From a virus, in the IMG/VR virus record IMGVR_UViG_3300037247_000423, positions 1 to 33,729 of that record: 33,729 bases of DNA. One strand, given 5' to 3'. A model generated the notes under the pieces. That model was given only the letters and a program-made list of their open reading frames with translations. It made no database searches and was not told the DNA's origin. The translations under genes were made by a program, and so were the position numbers. Numbering within the stretch: position 1 is the first letter of the stretch; every line of letters starts with the position of its first letter. Of the stretch, positions 1 to 7,678 are shown piece by piece.

Positions 1-21
1 CTCATTACCACCGGTTATCAC

Positions 22-43
22 CTAAAATGCCCCTAGTAGGGGG
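22..43 (-). terminator. weak terminator-like hairpin
   Basis: On the minus strand a CCCC/GGGG stem with a short loop is followed by CATTTT. It lies 30-60 bases downstream of the promoter at 92-120, so it could be an early terminator or attenuator for a transcript leaving the window. The stem is only 4-5 bp and the T run is short, so support is weak. Confidence 0.3.
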
Positions 44-74
44 ACCGCGCTGGTGAGAGCACCGGGTGTCGGTT

Positions 75-90
75 TTGCACTCGATTGCAA
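75..90. promoter_or_regulatory. 16-bp palindromic operator, copy 1
   Basis: TTGCACTCGATTGCAA, within TTTTGCA...TGCAAAA. It is one base away from the perfect palindrome seen at 5196, 9178 and 13118. It covers the expected transcription start of the promoter at 92-120, where a bound repressor would block initiation. The central CG flanked by A/T and symmetric TTGCA arms resembles LacI/GalR-family operators. No LacI-type gene is present in the window. Confidence 0.7.
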
Positions 91-91
91 A

Positions 92-120
92 ACGATAGAA
101 GAGTACTCCGGGGTTGTCAA
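92..120 (-). promoter_or_regulatory. sigma70-type promoter under operator copy 1
   Basis: Minus strand: TTGACA (115-120), 17-base spacer (98-114), TATCGT (92-97). The -35 is a perfect consensus. The start would fall near position 85, inside operator copy 1. The promoter reads out of the window's low end. The rest of 1-233 contains no gene I can support. Confidence 0.65.
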
Positions 121-233
121 GCCCCAGAGCACAATTAGAGGAGGAGAGATCGAAGGTTATTGTTGGTCGGGAGGCAGTAGCTTCACGTCTGTCGCGTTGG
201 GGTCAAGTTTCCCGAAAAGCCGCTCCTGCCCCG

Positions 234-1208
234 TTATCCGGCGCTTTCGTTTCTTTTTTTTTGCTCATCCTGACGGTCGCGAGAGCGAGTTTCCCGTGAA
301 GACAAATTATTGAGCAGATTACCCCTCTCCCTCTCACGAGTGGTCATGGGCAGCCCGCGCCTAGCAGGATCACGGTCTGTCGCTTTGGTCTGCTCTCGGA
401 ATCCATCCTTCTTCTTCTTTCCCTTCTCCATCTCAGGAGTCGGATGGCTGGCACGGTCTATACCAGTGAAGAGACCATCGAATTCCATCGTGGGCGATTC
501 CACGTCACGCTCACTCAATACGATGCCGCCGAAATCGCCACGCCGAGTAATCTCGTCCTCTTCCAAGATAATCAGATCATCGCGCTGCACTTCGAACGGC
601 TGTGTCGTATGAATGTGATACCCCGCTCCTCCCTGGCCGGTGGACTCCCGCCGCACGTCTACCCAGTGTACGTGACCGTCCACGTCCCATGGCGTGGTAA
701 ACCCGGCAACGAGCGAGTTGTACATGTGGTCGTGCTCGTTGGTGAAACCTGTCGGAGACAGCCCCATGAGGTTGCCAGTCTCCAGGTTGTCACGCTTACG
801 CTCGATCACCAGCATACAGGTACCAGCGGCTCCGCTTGCCAGATCGACGCGCGTCCCGTCATCCAACTCCGGCTTCGCATCGGCCATTAGCTGTTCCAGC
901 GTCCTATCGCTGGCTCCCGCTATCTCGCGCAGATGGTCCTCGCGCTGCAATTCCTCGACAGCGATGTACAGACACGATGCGGCCTCACGCTGTTCATCGT
1001 CCTGCATATCGTAGTCTTCGCCGACGTGCTGGAGTAGATGCTGCTTGAAGTCAGCAAGGCGAACCATGCTGTCTGTCTTCTTGGTGTTCTTGAAGAACTT
1101 GACTTGCCTTTCACGTTTCTCGGCGGCTTCTTTCGTTGGAAAGGTGCCGAGATTTTTGCCCGTGCTGGAAATAAGTTGGAACTTACTCCCCACTTTCTTG
1201 ATGGTCAT
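234..1208 (-). CDS. hypothetical phage protein with N-terminal KVGSKF-type motif and charged C terminus
   Basis: 324 residues. The start is ATG at 1208, with AAGGGG about 8 bases upstream. A longer frame opens at 1289 but would run deep into the methyltransferase gene. Residues 1-40 carry the pattern KKVGSKFQL..STGKNLGTFPTKEAAEKRERQV, which I recognise from many uncharacterised phage proteins as a short basic module. Residues 45-240 are mixed alpha/beta. The last 65 residues are Lys/Arg/Glu-rich and probably disordered. It overlaps the methyltransferase by 26 bases. Its position after the terminase would suit a late or structural role, but the sequence does not show one. Confidence 0.8.
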   Translation of the reverse strand: MTIKKVGSKFQLISSTGKNLGTFPTKEAAEKRERQVKFFKNTKKTDSMVRLADFKQHLLQHVGEDYDMQDDEQREAASCLYIAVEELQREDHLREIAGASDRTLEQLMADAKPELDDGTRVDLASGAAGTCMLVIERKRDNLETGNLMGLSPTGFTNEHDHMYNSLVAGFTTPWDVDGHVHWVDVRRESTGQGGAGYHIHTTQPFEVQRDDLIILEEDEITRRGDFGGIVLSERDVESPTMEFDGLFTGIDRASHPTPEMEKGKKKKDGFREQTKATDRDPARRGLPMTTRERERGNLLNNLSSRETRSRDRQDEQKKRNESAG

Positions 1209-1773
1209 GGTGTGTACCCCTTGGTCGAATTCGCAACCTTCTAGGCATTGCGTATATCTGAGGGTACACACGAGGAGGCTGTTTAGCAAGCATGGTCGTT
1301 ACGTACGTAGGCGCAGCGTTAGTGGGGGTCCACGCGTTGTAGATAGCAACCATAGAAGGGAAAGGAGCAGAATTATCGTGACCGCCGAATTTTAACCGTC
1401 CCTTGACTAGACGTAGCTCAGTACAAGTACCGAACACGTAATCGTGGAACCACTTGGTGTCTGTGCGAGCAGGGAGGAGGCACACGATGTTCAATCCGAA
1501 TCTGCTTTCCAAAGCAGCTTTCTGCACCCAGTGCTTAATCACTCGGCCATACGGTGGATTCATCCAGGCCCATCCATCGGGCCGCACTATTCGATGCCAG
1601 CGTTTCGTCAGAGCATTCAGTTCAGGAGTGTAGAAGGCTTTGCATTTGGCGTTGGCGGCAGTAGCGCAAACATCCAGGGTAAAACGGAATTCTCCCGCGA
1701 GCTTATCAAAGAACTCGTCGGGAGTTTCCCAGTCACCACTCCCCGAAGAAAAGTGTACGTTGTTAGAGGGCAT
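1183..1773 (-). CDS. Dam-type phage N6-adenine DNA methyltransferase
   Basis: 196 residues, starting at ATG 1773 with AGGAAGG just upstream; the open frame extends to 1884 but that would overlap the membrane gene by over 100 bases. It resembles the phage N-6-adenine methyltransferase (Dam, PF05869) family: WETPDEFFDKL near residue 15, an FTLDVCA strand (31-37) for AdoMet binding, and the catalytic NPPY motif at 72-75 (MNPPYGRVI). It would methylate adenine in phage DNA, probably to evade host restriction or mark its own DNA. Its length fits the family. It overlaps its neighbours by 11 and 26 bases, so it is in the same operon. The recognition sequence cannot be read from the protein. Confidence 0.85.
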   Translation of the reverse strand: MPSNNVHFSSGSGDWETPDEFFDKLAGEFRFTLDVCATAANAKCKAFYTPELNALTKRWHRIVRPDGWAWMNPPYGRVIKHWVQKAALESRFGLNIVCLLPARTDTKWFHDYVFGTCTELRLVKGRLKFGGHDNSAPFPSMVAIYNAWTPTNAAPTYVTTMLAKQPPRVYPQIYAMPRRLRIRPRGTHHDHQESGE

Positions 1774-2077
1774 CCCCCTTCCTAACAATGTCGCGCGCCA
1801 TGTCGCGCATCTCTTCGTCCGAGTAAGAAGCGAAGAATGCTTTGCCCTCGCTAAATATTGCGACCGGTACCACGAAGAAGGCACCGAAGAAAACCGAAAC
1901 GGGCAACCAGACTTGCATGAACGTGAAGAGGCTGTGATGCCATTCGGGCCTCATCTCTCGCATACATCGAATCATGTAGGGGTATCTACGAACGACGTAA
2001 AACCACTTCAGAATCACCAGGGCCGAATAGCCGGTGATGGGGTAGAGCAGCCAGTTGTGCGAGAGAATATAATCCAT
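1763..2077 (-). CDS. small protein with two membrane segments
   Basis: 104 residues. ATG at 2077 is chosen because GGAGGT lies 8 bases upstream. An earlier ATG at 2107 would sit almost on the start point of the promoter at 2114-2142, leaving no leader. Two hydrophobic segments are visible at about residues 8-28 and 53-76, with a basic loop between them and an acidic C-terminal tail. It is the first gene of a promoter-driven transcript that also carries the methyltransferase. Function unknown. It could be holin-like, but the recognisable lysis genes are 30 kb away. Confidence 0.75.
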   Translation of the reverse strand: MDYILSHNWLLYPITGYSALVILKWFYVVRRYPYMIRCMREMRPEWHHSLFTFMQVWLPVSVFFGAFFVVPVAIFSEGKAFFASYSDEEMRDMARDIVRKGDAL

Positions 2078-2113
2078 AAAGTTGTACCTCCAGGTCTCAT
2101 TGAACATGGAGGG

Positions 2114-2142
2114 ATCTTACCAAAGAATGTGATAGGGGTCAA
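2114..2142 (-). promoter_or_regulatory. sigma70-type promoter with conserved spacer (copy at 2.1 kb)
   Basis: Minus strand: TTGACC (2137-2142), spacer CCTATCACATTCTTTGG (17 bases), TAAGAT (2114-2119), with TGG giving an extended -10. The spacer is nearly the same as in the promoters at 18520 and 29358. It sits over the last bases of terL and drives the membrane protein, methyltransferase and 324-residue gene. Confidence 0.8.
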
Positions 2143-4082
2143 ATTCTAGCGTCGCCGTCAAAGCGATCCCCCAGGTCTTCACGCTCCCCTACCTCGGCAT
2201 AGCTCTCCCAGGTCTTGGAGCGGCCCAGGAGCAGCCAGTAGGCCCCACAGAGGGCGTCAGCCACGTCCTTAGAGCCTTTCGGGGGGTGCTCTACCTTGTC
2301 CCGCTTCTCGTCATACTCCAAGGAAATAAGTTCGTCTACCAATATATCTTGGAAGTAGATTCGTAGACGACCATCGTAGATCGCGTCGCGGAGGTTCTTG
2401 TACGGCACAGATGTCCGGTCTACGGATTGAAGGCCGGTGCGCATACCCTGCTTCTTCCACTGCTGTCGTGATTCTAGGGAATTCCACCCATCGTACGTTA
2501 TCCCACGTATAGGATACCCGTACGTCACCTTCAGTTGCCTTACCCATGCTCGTACCTCCCCGATCTCAATCTCTGCTTGTTGGTTTGGGAGAATCGTAAC
2601 TGCCATTTCACATGTGGCAATAGGCAGCGTCTCCACTTCCCCAGTCGCACGCGTTACATCCGTGAAGCCATCAAAACGAACCATTGCAATTCCACACCGG
2701 TCGCCTGTAGAGGATAGATCGATATGAACGTAGCGGGGCTTCGACGGAGATTGGCAGTAGTGGCCGCGCGTAACAAGGGGCATCCCCTCCAATCCCAGGA
2801 CGACGTTATCCTTGACGAGAAAGCTTTCCAAGCCCATCTCTTGCCCCGCGATAACCGCTTCATTGACTTTCTCTCTTCGGCGAAGGAACGGATTGATCGA
2901 TTTGACACTCCTTCCAACAATGTCGCGAAGTGCACCGGCCGAATCAATGTCGAAGTTCTCACGATATTCCACTGGAATCTCAATGACGGTCGCGCCCTCC
3001 GCTGCACGCTCTTCATCTCCGAGTACCCGAACGTCGGCCGCAGCTTCATTCTCAATGAGCAACCGGAATTTGTCTCCGCAGTAACGATCCTCCGGCCATA
3101 CATCGTACTGCGCTTTGTCGTAGATGTAACAGCCTTGAATGTTGTTATCTTCGATCTGCTTCTTTCGCCGGTCAGTGAAATCGTTACGATAGCGAGTCGA
3201 AGATGACAACGAGATAATCCCAATCGAGGGGCCGTTATACATGAATCGGCCCTTGCGACGCCGCGTGAGTGTATCGTGAAGGTTTTGTGCCTGATCATAC
3301 CTGCCGCCTCTGCCTCCCTCGCTTACCTCTGCGCGTTTGGATTGCTCCACGACTTGCATGAAATTGACTTCATCCACCGCCCCTCCAATGATCGCCTCAC
3401 CGAGAATGGCATCGGCATCACTTCCCCCTTGGACGACGCGAATGTTTTTCTCCGTGAAAAACATTTCTGCCTCGATGAGCTTCGTCGGACGAGCGTATTT
3501 CTGAAACCAGGGCATCGCCTCGATGTAAACTCTAAGTGGCGTATAAAGGATCCGCTTAGTAACATGCGGCTTAGCTGCCTGAATGACAAAGATGATGCTG
3601 GTAGATGAAGGTAGCCCGTAAACAAGTTGAGGCTGTCGGAGACAATGCAAGAGATGGACGTGGTACGCCAACGTGACTTTCGCGATCTCAGATTTACCCG
3701 TCGCAGTAGCACCCATAAGTAACGCTTCTTGAATCGCATACTTCGGTCCCTTCCACCAGTTTTCATTGATATCGATAATAGCCTGACGCACTTCCGGCCA
3801 CAGTACGAGATCAGTAGCCGCGAGGAAATCTGTTGAGTCTAAGAACTCATGAATCGAAACGGGAGGCTGTTCCAGATGTGACAGGAACTCAAGAAACGTA
3901 TCGTCTTCTTCGAAGACCTTCTTCTCCACTGCAAGCAGATACATGTCCGCAAACAATGGGTTCTCAAACTCCTCCACCATCTCACGGGCTTTACGGAGTA
4001 TTTTTTCTTGTCGTGTATCTATGCGACGTTGACGGATCCTACGTCGTCTAGGAGGCCGATCAAACCCTAGCTGCGTCTCCAT
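2139..4082 (-). CDS. terL: terminase large subunit (TerL)
   Basis: 647 residues. ATG 4082 overlaps the TerS stop as TGATG. It is the DNA-packaging motor: an N-terminal ATPase translocates DNA into the procapsid and a C-terminal RNase H-fold nuclease cuts concatemers. Walker A is GATATGKS at residues 124-131 and Walker B ends in D237-E238 (IIGGAVDEVNF). Nuclease acidic residues are D455 (HIDLSSTGD), D531 (ITYDGWNS) and D606/D609 (SKDVADALCGA). Length is slightly above the usual 450-600, with a basic N terminus (residues 9-20). TerS lies directly upstream. All key residues are present. Confidence 0.93.
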   Translation of the reverse strand: METQLGFDRPPRRRRIRQRRIDTRQEKILRKAREMVEEFENPLFADMYLLAVEKKVFEEDDTFLEFLSHLEQPPVSIHEFLDSTDFLAATDLVLWPEVRQAIIDINENWWKGPKYAIQEALLMGATATGKSEIAKVTLAYHVHLLHCLRQPQLVYGLPSSTSIIFVIQAAKPHVTKRILYTPLRVYIEAMPWFQKYARPTKLIEAEMFFTEKNIRVVQGGSDADAILGEAIIGGAVDEVNFMQVVEQSKRAEVSEGGRGGRYDQAQNLHDTLTRRRKGRFMYNGPSIGIISLSSSTRYRNDFTDRRKKQIEDNNIQGCYIYDKAQYDVWPEDRYCGDKFRLLIENEAAADVRVLGDEERAAEGATVIEIPVEYRENFDIDSAGALRDIVGRSVKSINPFLRRREKVNEAVIAGQEMGLESFLVKDNVVLGLEGMPLVTRGHYCQSPSKPRYVHIDLSSTGDRCGIAMVRFDGFTDVTRATGEVETLPIATCEMAVTILPNQQAEIEIGEVRAWVRQLKVTYGYPIRGITYDGWNSLESRQQWKKQGMRTGLQSVDRTSVPYKNLRDAIYDGRLRIYFQDILVDELISLEYDEKRDKVEHPPKGSKDVADALCGAYWLLLGRSKTWESYAEVGEREDLGDRFDGDARI

Positions 4083-4792
4083 CAAACAACCTCGACATCC
4101 TCATCTTCCATGTCGGGCAGATTGAATAACTCGGACTCCGGGATCCCGCTCATACCTTCTGGCAGCCCTTGTTGAACTTTATCCTCATCGAGAACTTCTC
4201 TGGTCAAGTTCATGAGCTTCTGTATATCGCCCTGTCCCTTCGACTTATCAGGCACAAACTTCAATGCTTCGAATACTCCAGCTTGGGCCATCATCCTTGT
4301 CTGATCATTCTTCGCTGCAACAGCAGTGCGAATACTGGCGAGCTTCATATTGACAGGGTTCTTTGTATTCGACGCATGACGCATAGCCATAGCCACAGCT
4401 TCATTGTAGAACGCCATGGTGTCGCCAATGAGCAGATTGATGTCCAGCTTCTTCGCCGCAGTACGAAGTCTATCCCACAGTTCCTTGCGGTCCCGTATCA
4501 CCGTGCTCACGGAGATATCGAGTTCACGAGCAATTTCATCAAGAGGGATGCCACGCATCAGCATACGGTGCAGCAGTCGCAGCCTGAACTCGCGCTCGTA
4601 CTGGCTGGCCCTGTGTCGTACTTGGTGCAGCCTACTATTAGCTGTTACACCCTCATCGACTTCAGGTTCCGGCTCGGGCACGACTTCATTTTCGACGTGT
4701 GCGTTCAGGTCGTCCATAGGGACGCCCTCGGGTCTGCGTGAATACACTACGCCTCTGCGTGGTCGCCGTCTTATCCGGGTTCTACCGGGCAT
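4082..4792 (-). CDS. terS: terminase small subunit (TerS)
   Basis: 236 residues, ATG 4792 with GAGGGG 8 bases upstream. The small subunit recognises the packaging site and hands DNA to TerL. A helix-turn-helix is visible at about 77-100 (MLMRGIPLDEIARELDISVS), followed by long helices (105-175) suited to oligomerisation. The C terminus is acidic, as expected for the TerL contact. The first 20 residues are very Arg-rich. It overlaps terL as TGATG and the upstream gene by 11 bases. The assignment rests on the HTH plus position immediately before terL. Confidence 0.85.
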   Translation of the reverse strand: MPGRTRIRRRPRRGVVYSRRPEGVPMDDLNAHVENEVVPEPEPEVDEGVTANSRLHQVRHRASQYEREFRLRLLHRMLMRGIPLDEIARELDISVSTVIRDRKELWDRLRTAAKKLDINLLIGDTMAFYNEAVAMAMRHASNTKNPVNMKLASIRTAVAAKNDQTRMMAQAGVFEALKFVPDKSKGQGDIQKLMNLTREVLDEDKVQQGLPEGMSGIPESELFNLPDMEDEDVEVV

Positions 4793-5402
4793 GAGACACC
4801 CCCCTCGATGAACCTTTTACGCTGGCGTACGCGGAGAACTGTAACCAGCGTGCTGTCTCGTATACTGGATCAAAGCCTGCGTTGTACAGCAGGTTACGCA
4901 GGCTTGTGGGATTACTGGGGTAGGGGCTGTCCGGAAAGGGGGATATGGTTTCTTGCATGAACATAGGCACGAAGCCGGTATTGTTTTCTTTGAAGGTTTC
5001 GCGTTGCGTCGTTACGAATAGCCCTCGATACTTGAGAATACGAAACGCTGCGTTGAAGATTCTCTGCTTGTAGAGCGGCGGGACGGTACCTATGGCGTGG
5101 TCCAAGAATACACAATCTGCCTGCATATCCAGCTTGGATAGTGCATCCGGATTCTTCACGAGCACTTTTGTCAGGACAGTTCGCGATTCAATATTTTGCA
5201 ATCGATTGCAAATATCTTTCAACACCAAATCCGGCGCTGCACTCACAACGAGCATTCGATAGGGGGGCTTGGGCTTGTTGGTACAATGCTTTTCAATCAA
5301 CTCCAGGTTGACCATACGAAGCTCACCACTGAGGGATAGCGATCCCTTCTTGGGCTTTCTCATGGTGGCTCGTTTGTTTATCTGCACTTCCATGCGCGGC
5401 AT
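4782..5402 (-). CDS. unknown protein with Rossmann/methyltransferase-like core
   Basis: 206 residues. ATG at 5402 follows AAAGGAGGAG at a rather long distance; ATG at 5393 is possible. Residues 48-130 alternate strands and helices (MLVVSAAP, DCVFLDHAIG, FRILKYRGLFVTTQRE) like a class I AdoMet-methyltransferase, but no glycine-rich AdoMet loop is evident, so it may be degenerate or have another role. A perfect 16-bp operator palindrome at 5196-5211 lies within the coding sequence. It overlaps terS by 11 bases. Confidence 0.7.
   Translation of the reverse strand: MPRMEVQINKRATMRKPKKGSLSLSGELRMVNLELIEKHCTNKPKPPYRMLVVSAAPDLVLKDICNRLQNIESRTVLTKVLVKNPDALSKLDMQADCVFLDHAIGTVPPLYKQRIFNAAFRILKYRGLFVTTQRETFKENNTGFVPMFMQETISPFPDSPYPSNPTSLRNLLYNAGFDPVYETARWLQFSAYASVKGSSRGVSHAR
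5196..5211. promoter_or_regulatory. 16-bp palindromic operator, copy 2 (intragenic)
   Basis: Perfect palindrome TTGCAATCGATTGCAA, with the symmetry extending into flanking AT-rich bases. It is inside a coding region, far from a visible promoter, so a role as roadblock, stoperator or chromosome-organising site is as likely as simple promoter repression. Confidence 0.65.
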
Positions 5403-5403
5403 T

Positions 5404-5733
5404 CTATTCCGTTATCTCCTCCTTTGGCAACTTATAATTTTTATCGTCCAAAGGGTGCCCGACAAATATCTGAGTAGTCGGTTTCGTTTTCCCCGGTTCT
5501 TTCTCGCACAAAATGTAATGCATAGTGATAAGTCGCCCCATGAAAAGTACCTTGATCCGCTCCATGAACGACAACTTTATGAACGTCTCTACGAAAATCA
5601 TATCGGTCCAGCCGCCTGGGAAATCCGCCATACCTAATCGTCTCCTGGTTCCCGCTATCTTCATGAAGAAGCGGAGCAGTAGACTTGGCCTATACTCCTG
5701 AACGCTATTGACGGGATCGGTCGAATCGGTCAT
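5404..5733 (-). CDS. hypothetical protein
   Basis: 109 residues from ATG 5733; the frame is open to 5865 but that would overlap the MazG-like gene by 160 bases. The Shine-Dalgarno is weak (AAGAGAG some distance away). Visible features are a hydrophobic/basic stretch SLLLRFFMKIAGTRRRLG near residue 20 and a central segment FVETFIKLSFMERIKVLFMG that could be an amphipathic or membrane-associated helix. No family recognised. It overlaps the MazG-like gene by 29 bases. Confidence 0.65.
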   Translation of the reverse strand: MTDSTDPVNSVQEYRPSLLLRFFMKIAGTRRRLGMADFPGGWTDMIFVETFIKLSFMERIKVLFMGRLITMHYILCEKEPGKTKPTTQIFVGHPLDDKNYKLPKEEITE

Positions 5734-6079
5734 TTTCTTTTGGTCTCTCTTTTCTTGGGCGCGGAAACTTCCTCCGAATCTCCGGTAGTTTCGCATGCAC
5801 AGCATCAGTAAGGTTAAGACGCATGCTGCGAGCAAGTAGCTCAAGATAAACTTGAATATCAGCAAGTTCGAGTTCGATCTCTTCGATCATCTCGTCAATC
5901 ACGAAGTCACCACGCCAAGCCTTCTTGATAATGTTTTGTAATTCACCCACTTCACCGCCCAAAGCAAGCGCGAGGAATTGAGTATCTTCATCAGTTCCTA
6001 CACGTATGCCAGCCTTCTTAATCGCGCGGACATGGATTTCCCATACCTCATCCTGCCAACTCACCTTCTTCACCGCCAC
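5705..6079 (-). CDS. MazG-like nucleoside triphosphate pyrophosphohydrolase
   Basis: 124 residues. GTG at 6079 is chosen because AAGGAG lies 9 bases upstream, inside the end of the preceding gene. It resembles the all-alpha NTP-PPase superfamily: E43-xx-E46 (GGEVGELQN) and E71-xx-D74 (ELADIQVYLELLARS) form the expected Mg2+-binding set. Members hydrolyse (d)NTPs or alarmone-related nucleotides, and phage versions are thought to adjust nucleotide pools or host stress signalling. The C terminus (107-124) is very basic. Single-domain length fits phage MazG-like proteins. Confidence 0.8.
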   Translation of the reverse strand: MAVKKVSWQDEVWEIHVRAIKKAGIRVGTDEDTQFLALALGGEVGELQNIIKKAWRGDFVIDEMIEEIELELADIQVYLELLARSMRLNLTDAVHAKLPEIRRKFPRPRKERPKENDRFDRSRQ

Positions 6080-6083
6080 CGCA

Positions 6084-6368
6084 CTATTCTCCTTTTCTGA
6101 TTCGCAATTTCCTCGGAAGATTATAGACCAACGCATCATTCTCGTCAGCCGCCAAATCACTATCGAGCATGATACGTATATTTCTGGGGTTAAACGTCAC
6201 CGTAACTTCAGGGATCTCGTCACCAACAAGATCTGATATCGCTATCTTCGAAACACTTTTGATCTCATGCCCGTCTACAAATAATCGACCATACGATCCA
6301 CGAACAGTTTGACCATCCCTATCATCAGTGGGTGTCACCACTACAACCTCTGACCAATCAGGACTCAT
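6084..6368 (-). CDS. hypothetical protein, beta-rich
   Basis: 94 residues, ATG 6368 with GGGAG 8 bases upstream. An in-frame extension to 6653 is rejected because it would overlap the HNH gene almost completely. It is predicted mostly beta (SEVVVVTPTDD, GRLFVDGHEI, EVTVTFNPRNIRIML) and lacks Cys or membrane segments. No family recognised. Its last codons contain the ribosome binding site for the MazG-like gene, so the two are probably coupled. Confidence 0.7.
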   Translation of the reverse strand: MSPDWSEVVVVTPTDDRDGQTVRGSYGRLFVDGHEIKSVSKIAISDLVGDEIPEVTVTFNPRNIRIMLDSDLAADENDALVYNLPRKLRIRKGE

Positions 6369-6921
6369 TTTGCTGCTCCCTTCGGCGCTTCTCCACGAGA
6401 CTGCCAATGCTAGGACGACGATCCATACGAGGAACGGTACCGCCCACCTTAACGCCTTTCTTCTTTCTCGGGCGCATGGGACGCCTGTTGAGATTTTGTT
6501 CTGAGCGCGTCGCCCACTTGCAATTGCTTGGTTCGTAGTTTCCGTCGTTGTCCACACGTTCAATGGTGTAGCCCTCCGGACGTGGCCCCATGTCTTCGTA
6601 AAAGTCCTCGAAAGACTCACTCCAACGGGTGCACACAGAGATGCCCCGGCCACCGTAATTCTGGTATTGCTCTGCGGTCTTGACGTTACAACGTCGCAGC
6701 ATTTGTCGCCACACTTTGTACTCGGGGATGTAGCTGAAGCCGCCTAGACGTTTGCAGCCACACGATATGATTTTCCCTTCCTTGAGCTTCTTAGCGAGCA
6801 CTTCCTTGAACTCGCCGCAATCACATTGACACAACCACATGGCATGACCGCTGTGACTGCCTACAAATTCTATCGCTTGCAGCATACCAAACCGCATGCC
6901 AGTGATATCAGCTTTCGCCAT
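6358..6921 (-). CDS. HNH endonuclease, probably free-standing homing type
   Basis: 187 residues, ATG 6921. The N-terminal part has C31, C33, C35 and C54, C56 (LCQCDCG...SCGC), a zinc-ribbon-like module common in phage HNH proteins. The HNH core is at about 120-140 (IERVDNDGNYEPSNCKWATRSEQ). The C terminus (148-187) is Lys/Arg-rich and probably contacts DNA. Such proteins are usually mobile homing nucleases sitting between phage genes, and I see no intron beside it. It overlaps both neighbours by 11-14 bases. Confidence 0.85.
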   Translation of the reverse strand: MAKADITGMRFGMLQAIEFVGSHSGHAMWLCQCDCGEFKEVLAKKLKEGKIISCGCKRLGGFSYIPEYKVWRQMLRRCNVKTAEQYQNYGGRGISVCTRWSESFEDFYEDMGPRPEGYTIERVDNDGNYEPSNCKWATRSEQNLNRRPMRPRKKKGVKVGGTVPRMDRRPSIGSLVEKRRREQQNES

Positions 6922-7603
6922 CTTCCCGCACCAAGTATGGCGAGATCCCCAGGAGTTCCATCAAGTGATCGGTGATGTCGTCCTGGTCGTGATTACACTC
7001 TGCCCTGATTTGATTCGCCCACTGCCTGTACACAGAAGTAGGTATGAAGGCCGTGAACTCTCCCACAACGATGCGGGTGTTGGCCGGTGCCCTGGATTGT
7101 TGTTGTCGTCGGGAAGGTCGCAAGTTAACGTTGGCTGCGGCTGTTGAATCGTCAGACGTTATGTTTACCAGGGAGTCGAGTTCGTCACCAGTAAACCCGA
7201 AGTCTGTAAAATCCAGCCCGGTAGCCTCCAGTCCTGTAATCTCCTGCGCCAGTAAATCGATATCCCAAGTAGCAAGCTCTGCGACTTTGTTATCGATGAT
7301 GCGGTATTGTTTTATCTGGCTTTCATTCAGGTGTGAAGCCCGTACGCAAGGAACGTCTACCATCCCCAGTCGTCGCGCTGATTCTACCCTAGTGTGCCCC
7401 GCGACTATGCCCAAGTTATCATCGATGACAATAGGCACCAGGAAACCAAACTCCCGGATTGAATTCTTTACAGCTTCGATGGCTGCTTCATTATCGCGTG
7501 GATTGTATTCGTACGGATTGAGATCGTCTATCGGATGATGTTCAATCTCCAATCGTCGCGGTGACGCATGCTCGCGCCGCCGCCTGCGTGCTGGCCTAGC
7601 CAT
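6908..7603 (-). CDS. ParB/Srx-fold N-terminal domain protein
   Basis: 231 residues, ATG 7603 with GGAGG upstream. Residues 20-110 match the ParB-type nucleotide-binding fold: IDDLNPYEYNPRDNEAAIEAVKNSIREFG, then IVIDDNLGIVAGHTRVESARRLG with the GHTR motif at 69-72. In ParB this motif binds CTP; in phage proteins the same fold is often a nuclease or methylation-associated protein. No clear ParB helix-turn-helix follows, so chromosome-partition activity is unproven. The N terminus is very Arg-rich. It follows a terminator, and no promoter of its own was found between the two. Confidence 0.8.
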   Translation of the reverse strand: MARPARRRRREHASPRRLEIEHHPIDDLNPYEYNPRDNEAAIEAVKNSIREFGFLVPIVIDDNLGIVAGHTRVESARRLGMVDVPCVRASHLNESQIKQYRIIDNKVAELATWDIDLLAQEITGLEATGLDFTDFGFTGDELDSLVNITSDDSTAAANVNLRPSRRQQQSRAPANTRIVVGEFTAFIPTSVYRQWANQIRAECNHDQDDITDHLMELLGISPYLVREDGES

Positions 7604-7612
7604 CCCCCTACC

Positions 7613-7651
7613 TCCAAATAGAAAGGGCGCTGCGAAGTATACAGCGCCCTT
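7613..7651 (-). terminator. intrinsic terminator after the Lys-rich protein gene
   Basis: Minus strand: a perfect 10-bp stem AAGGGCGCTG / CAGCGCCCTT (7642-7651 and 7623-7632) with a 9-base loop, followed by TTTCTATTT. It separates the 472-residue gene from the ParB-fold gene. Read-through would be needed for the downstream genes unless a promoter was missed. Confidence 0.75.
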
Positions 7652-7678
7652 GAGCTTACCGCGAATCAGGTACCGGCG

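Noticed and set aside
1763-2077. Calling the two-span protein a holin
   Set aside because: Recognisable lysis genes with a better holin candidate lie at 30.1-32.3 kb; topology alone is not enough.
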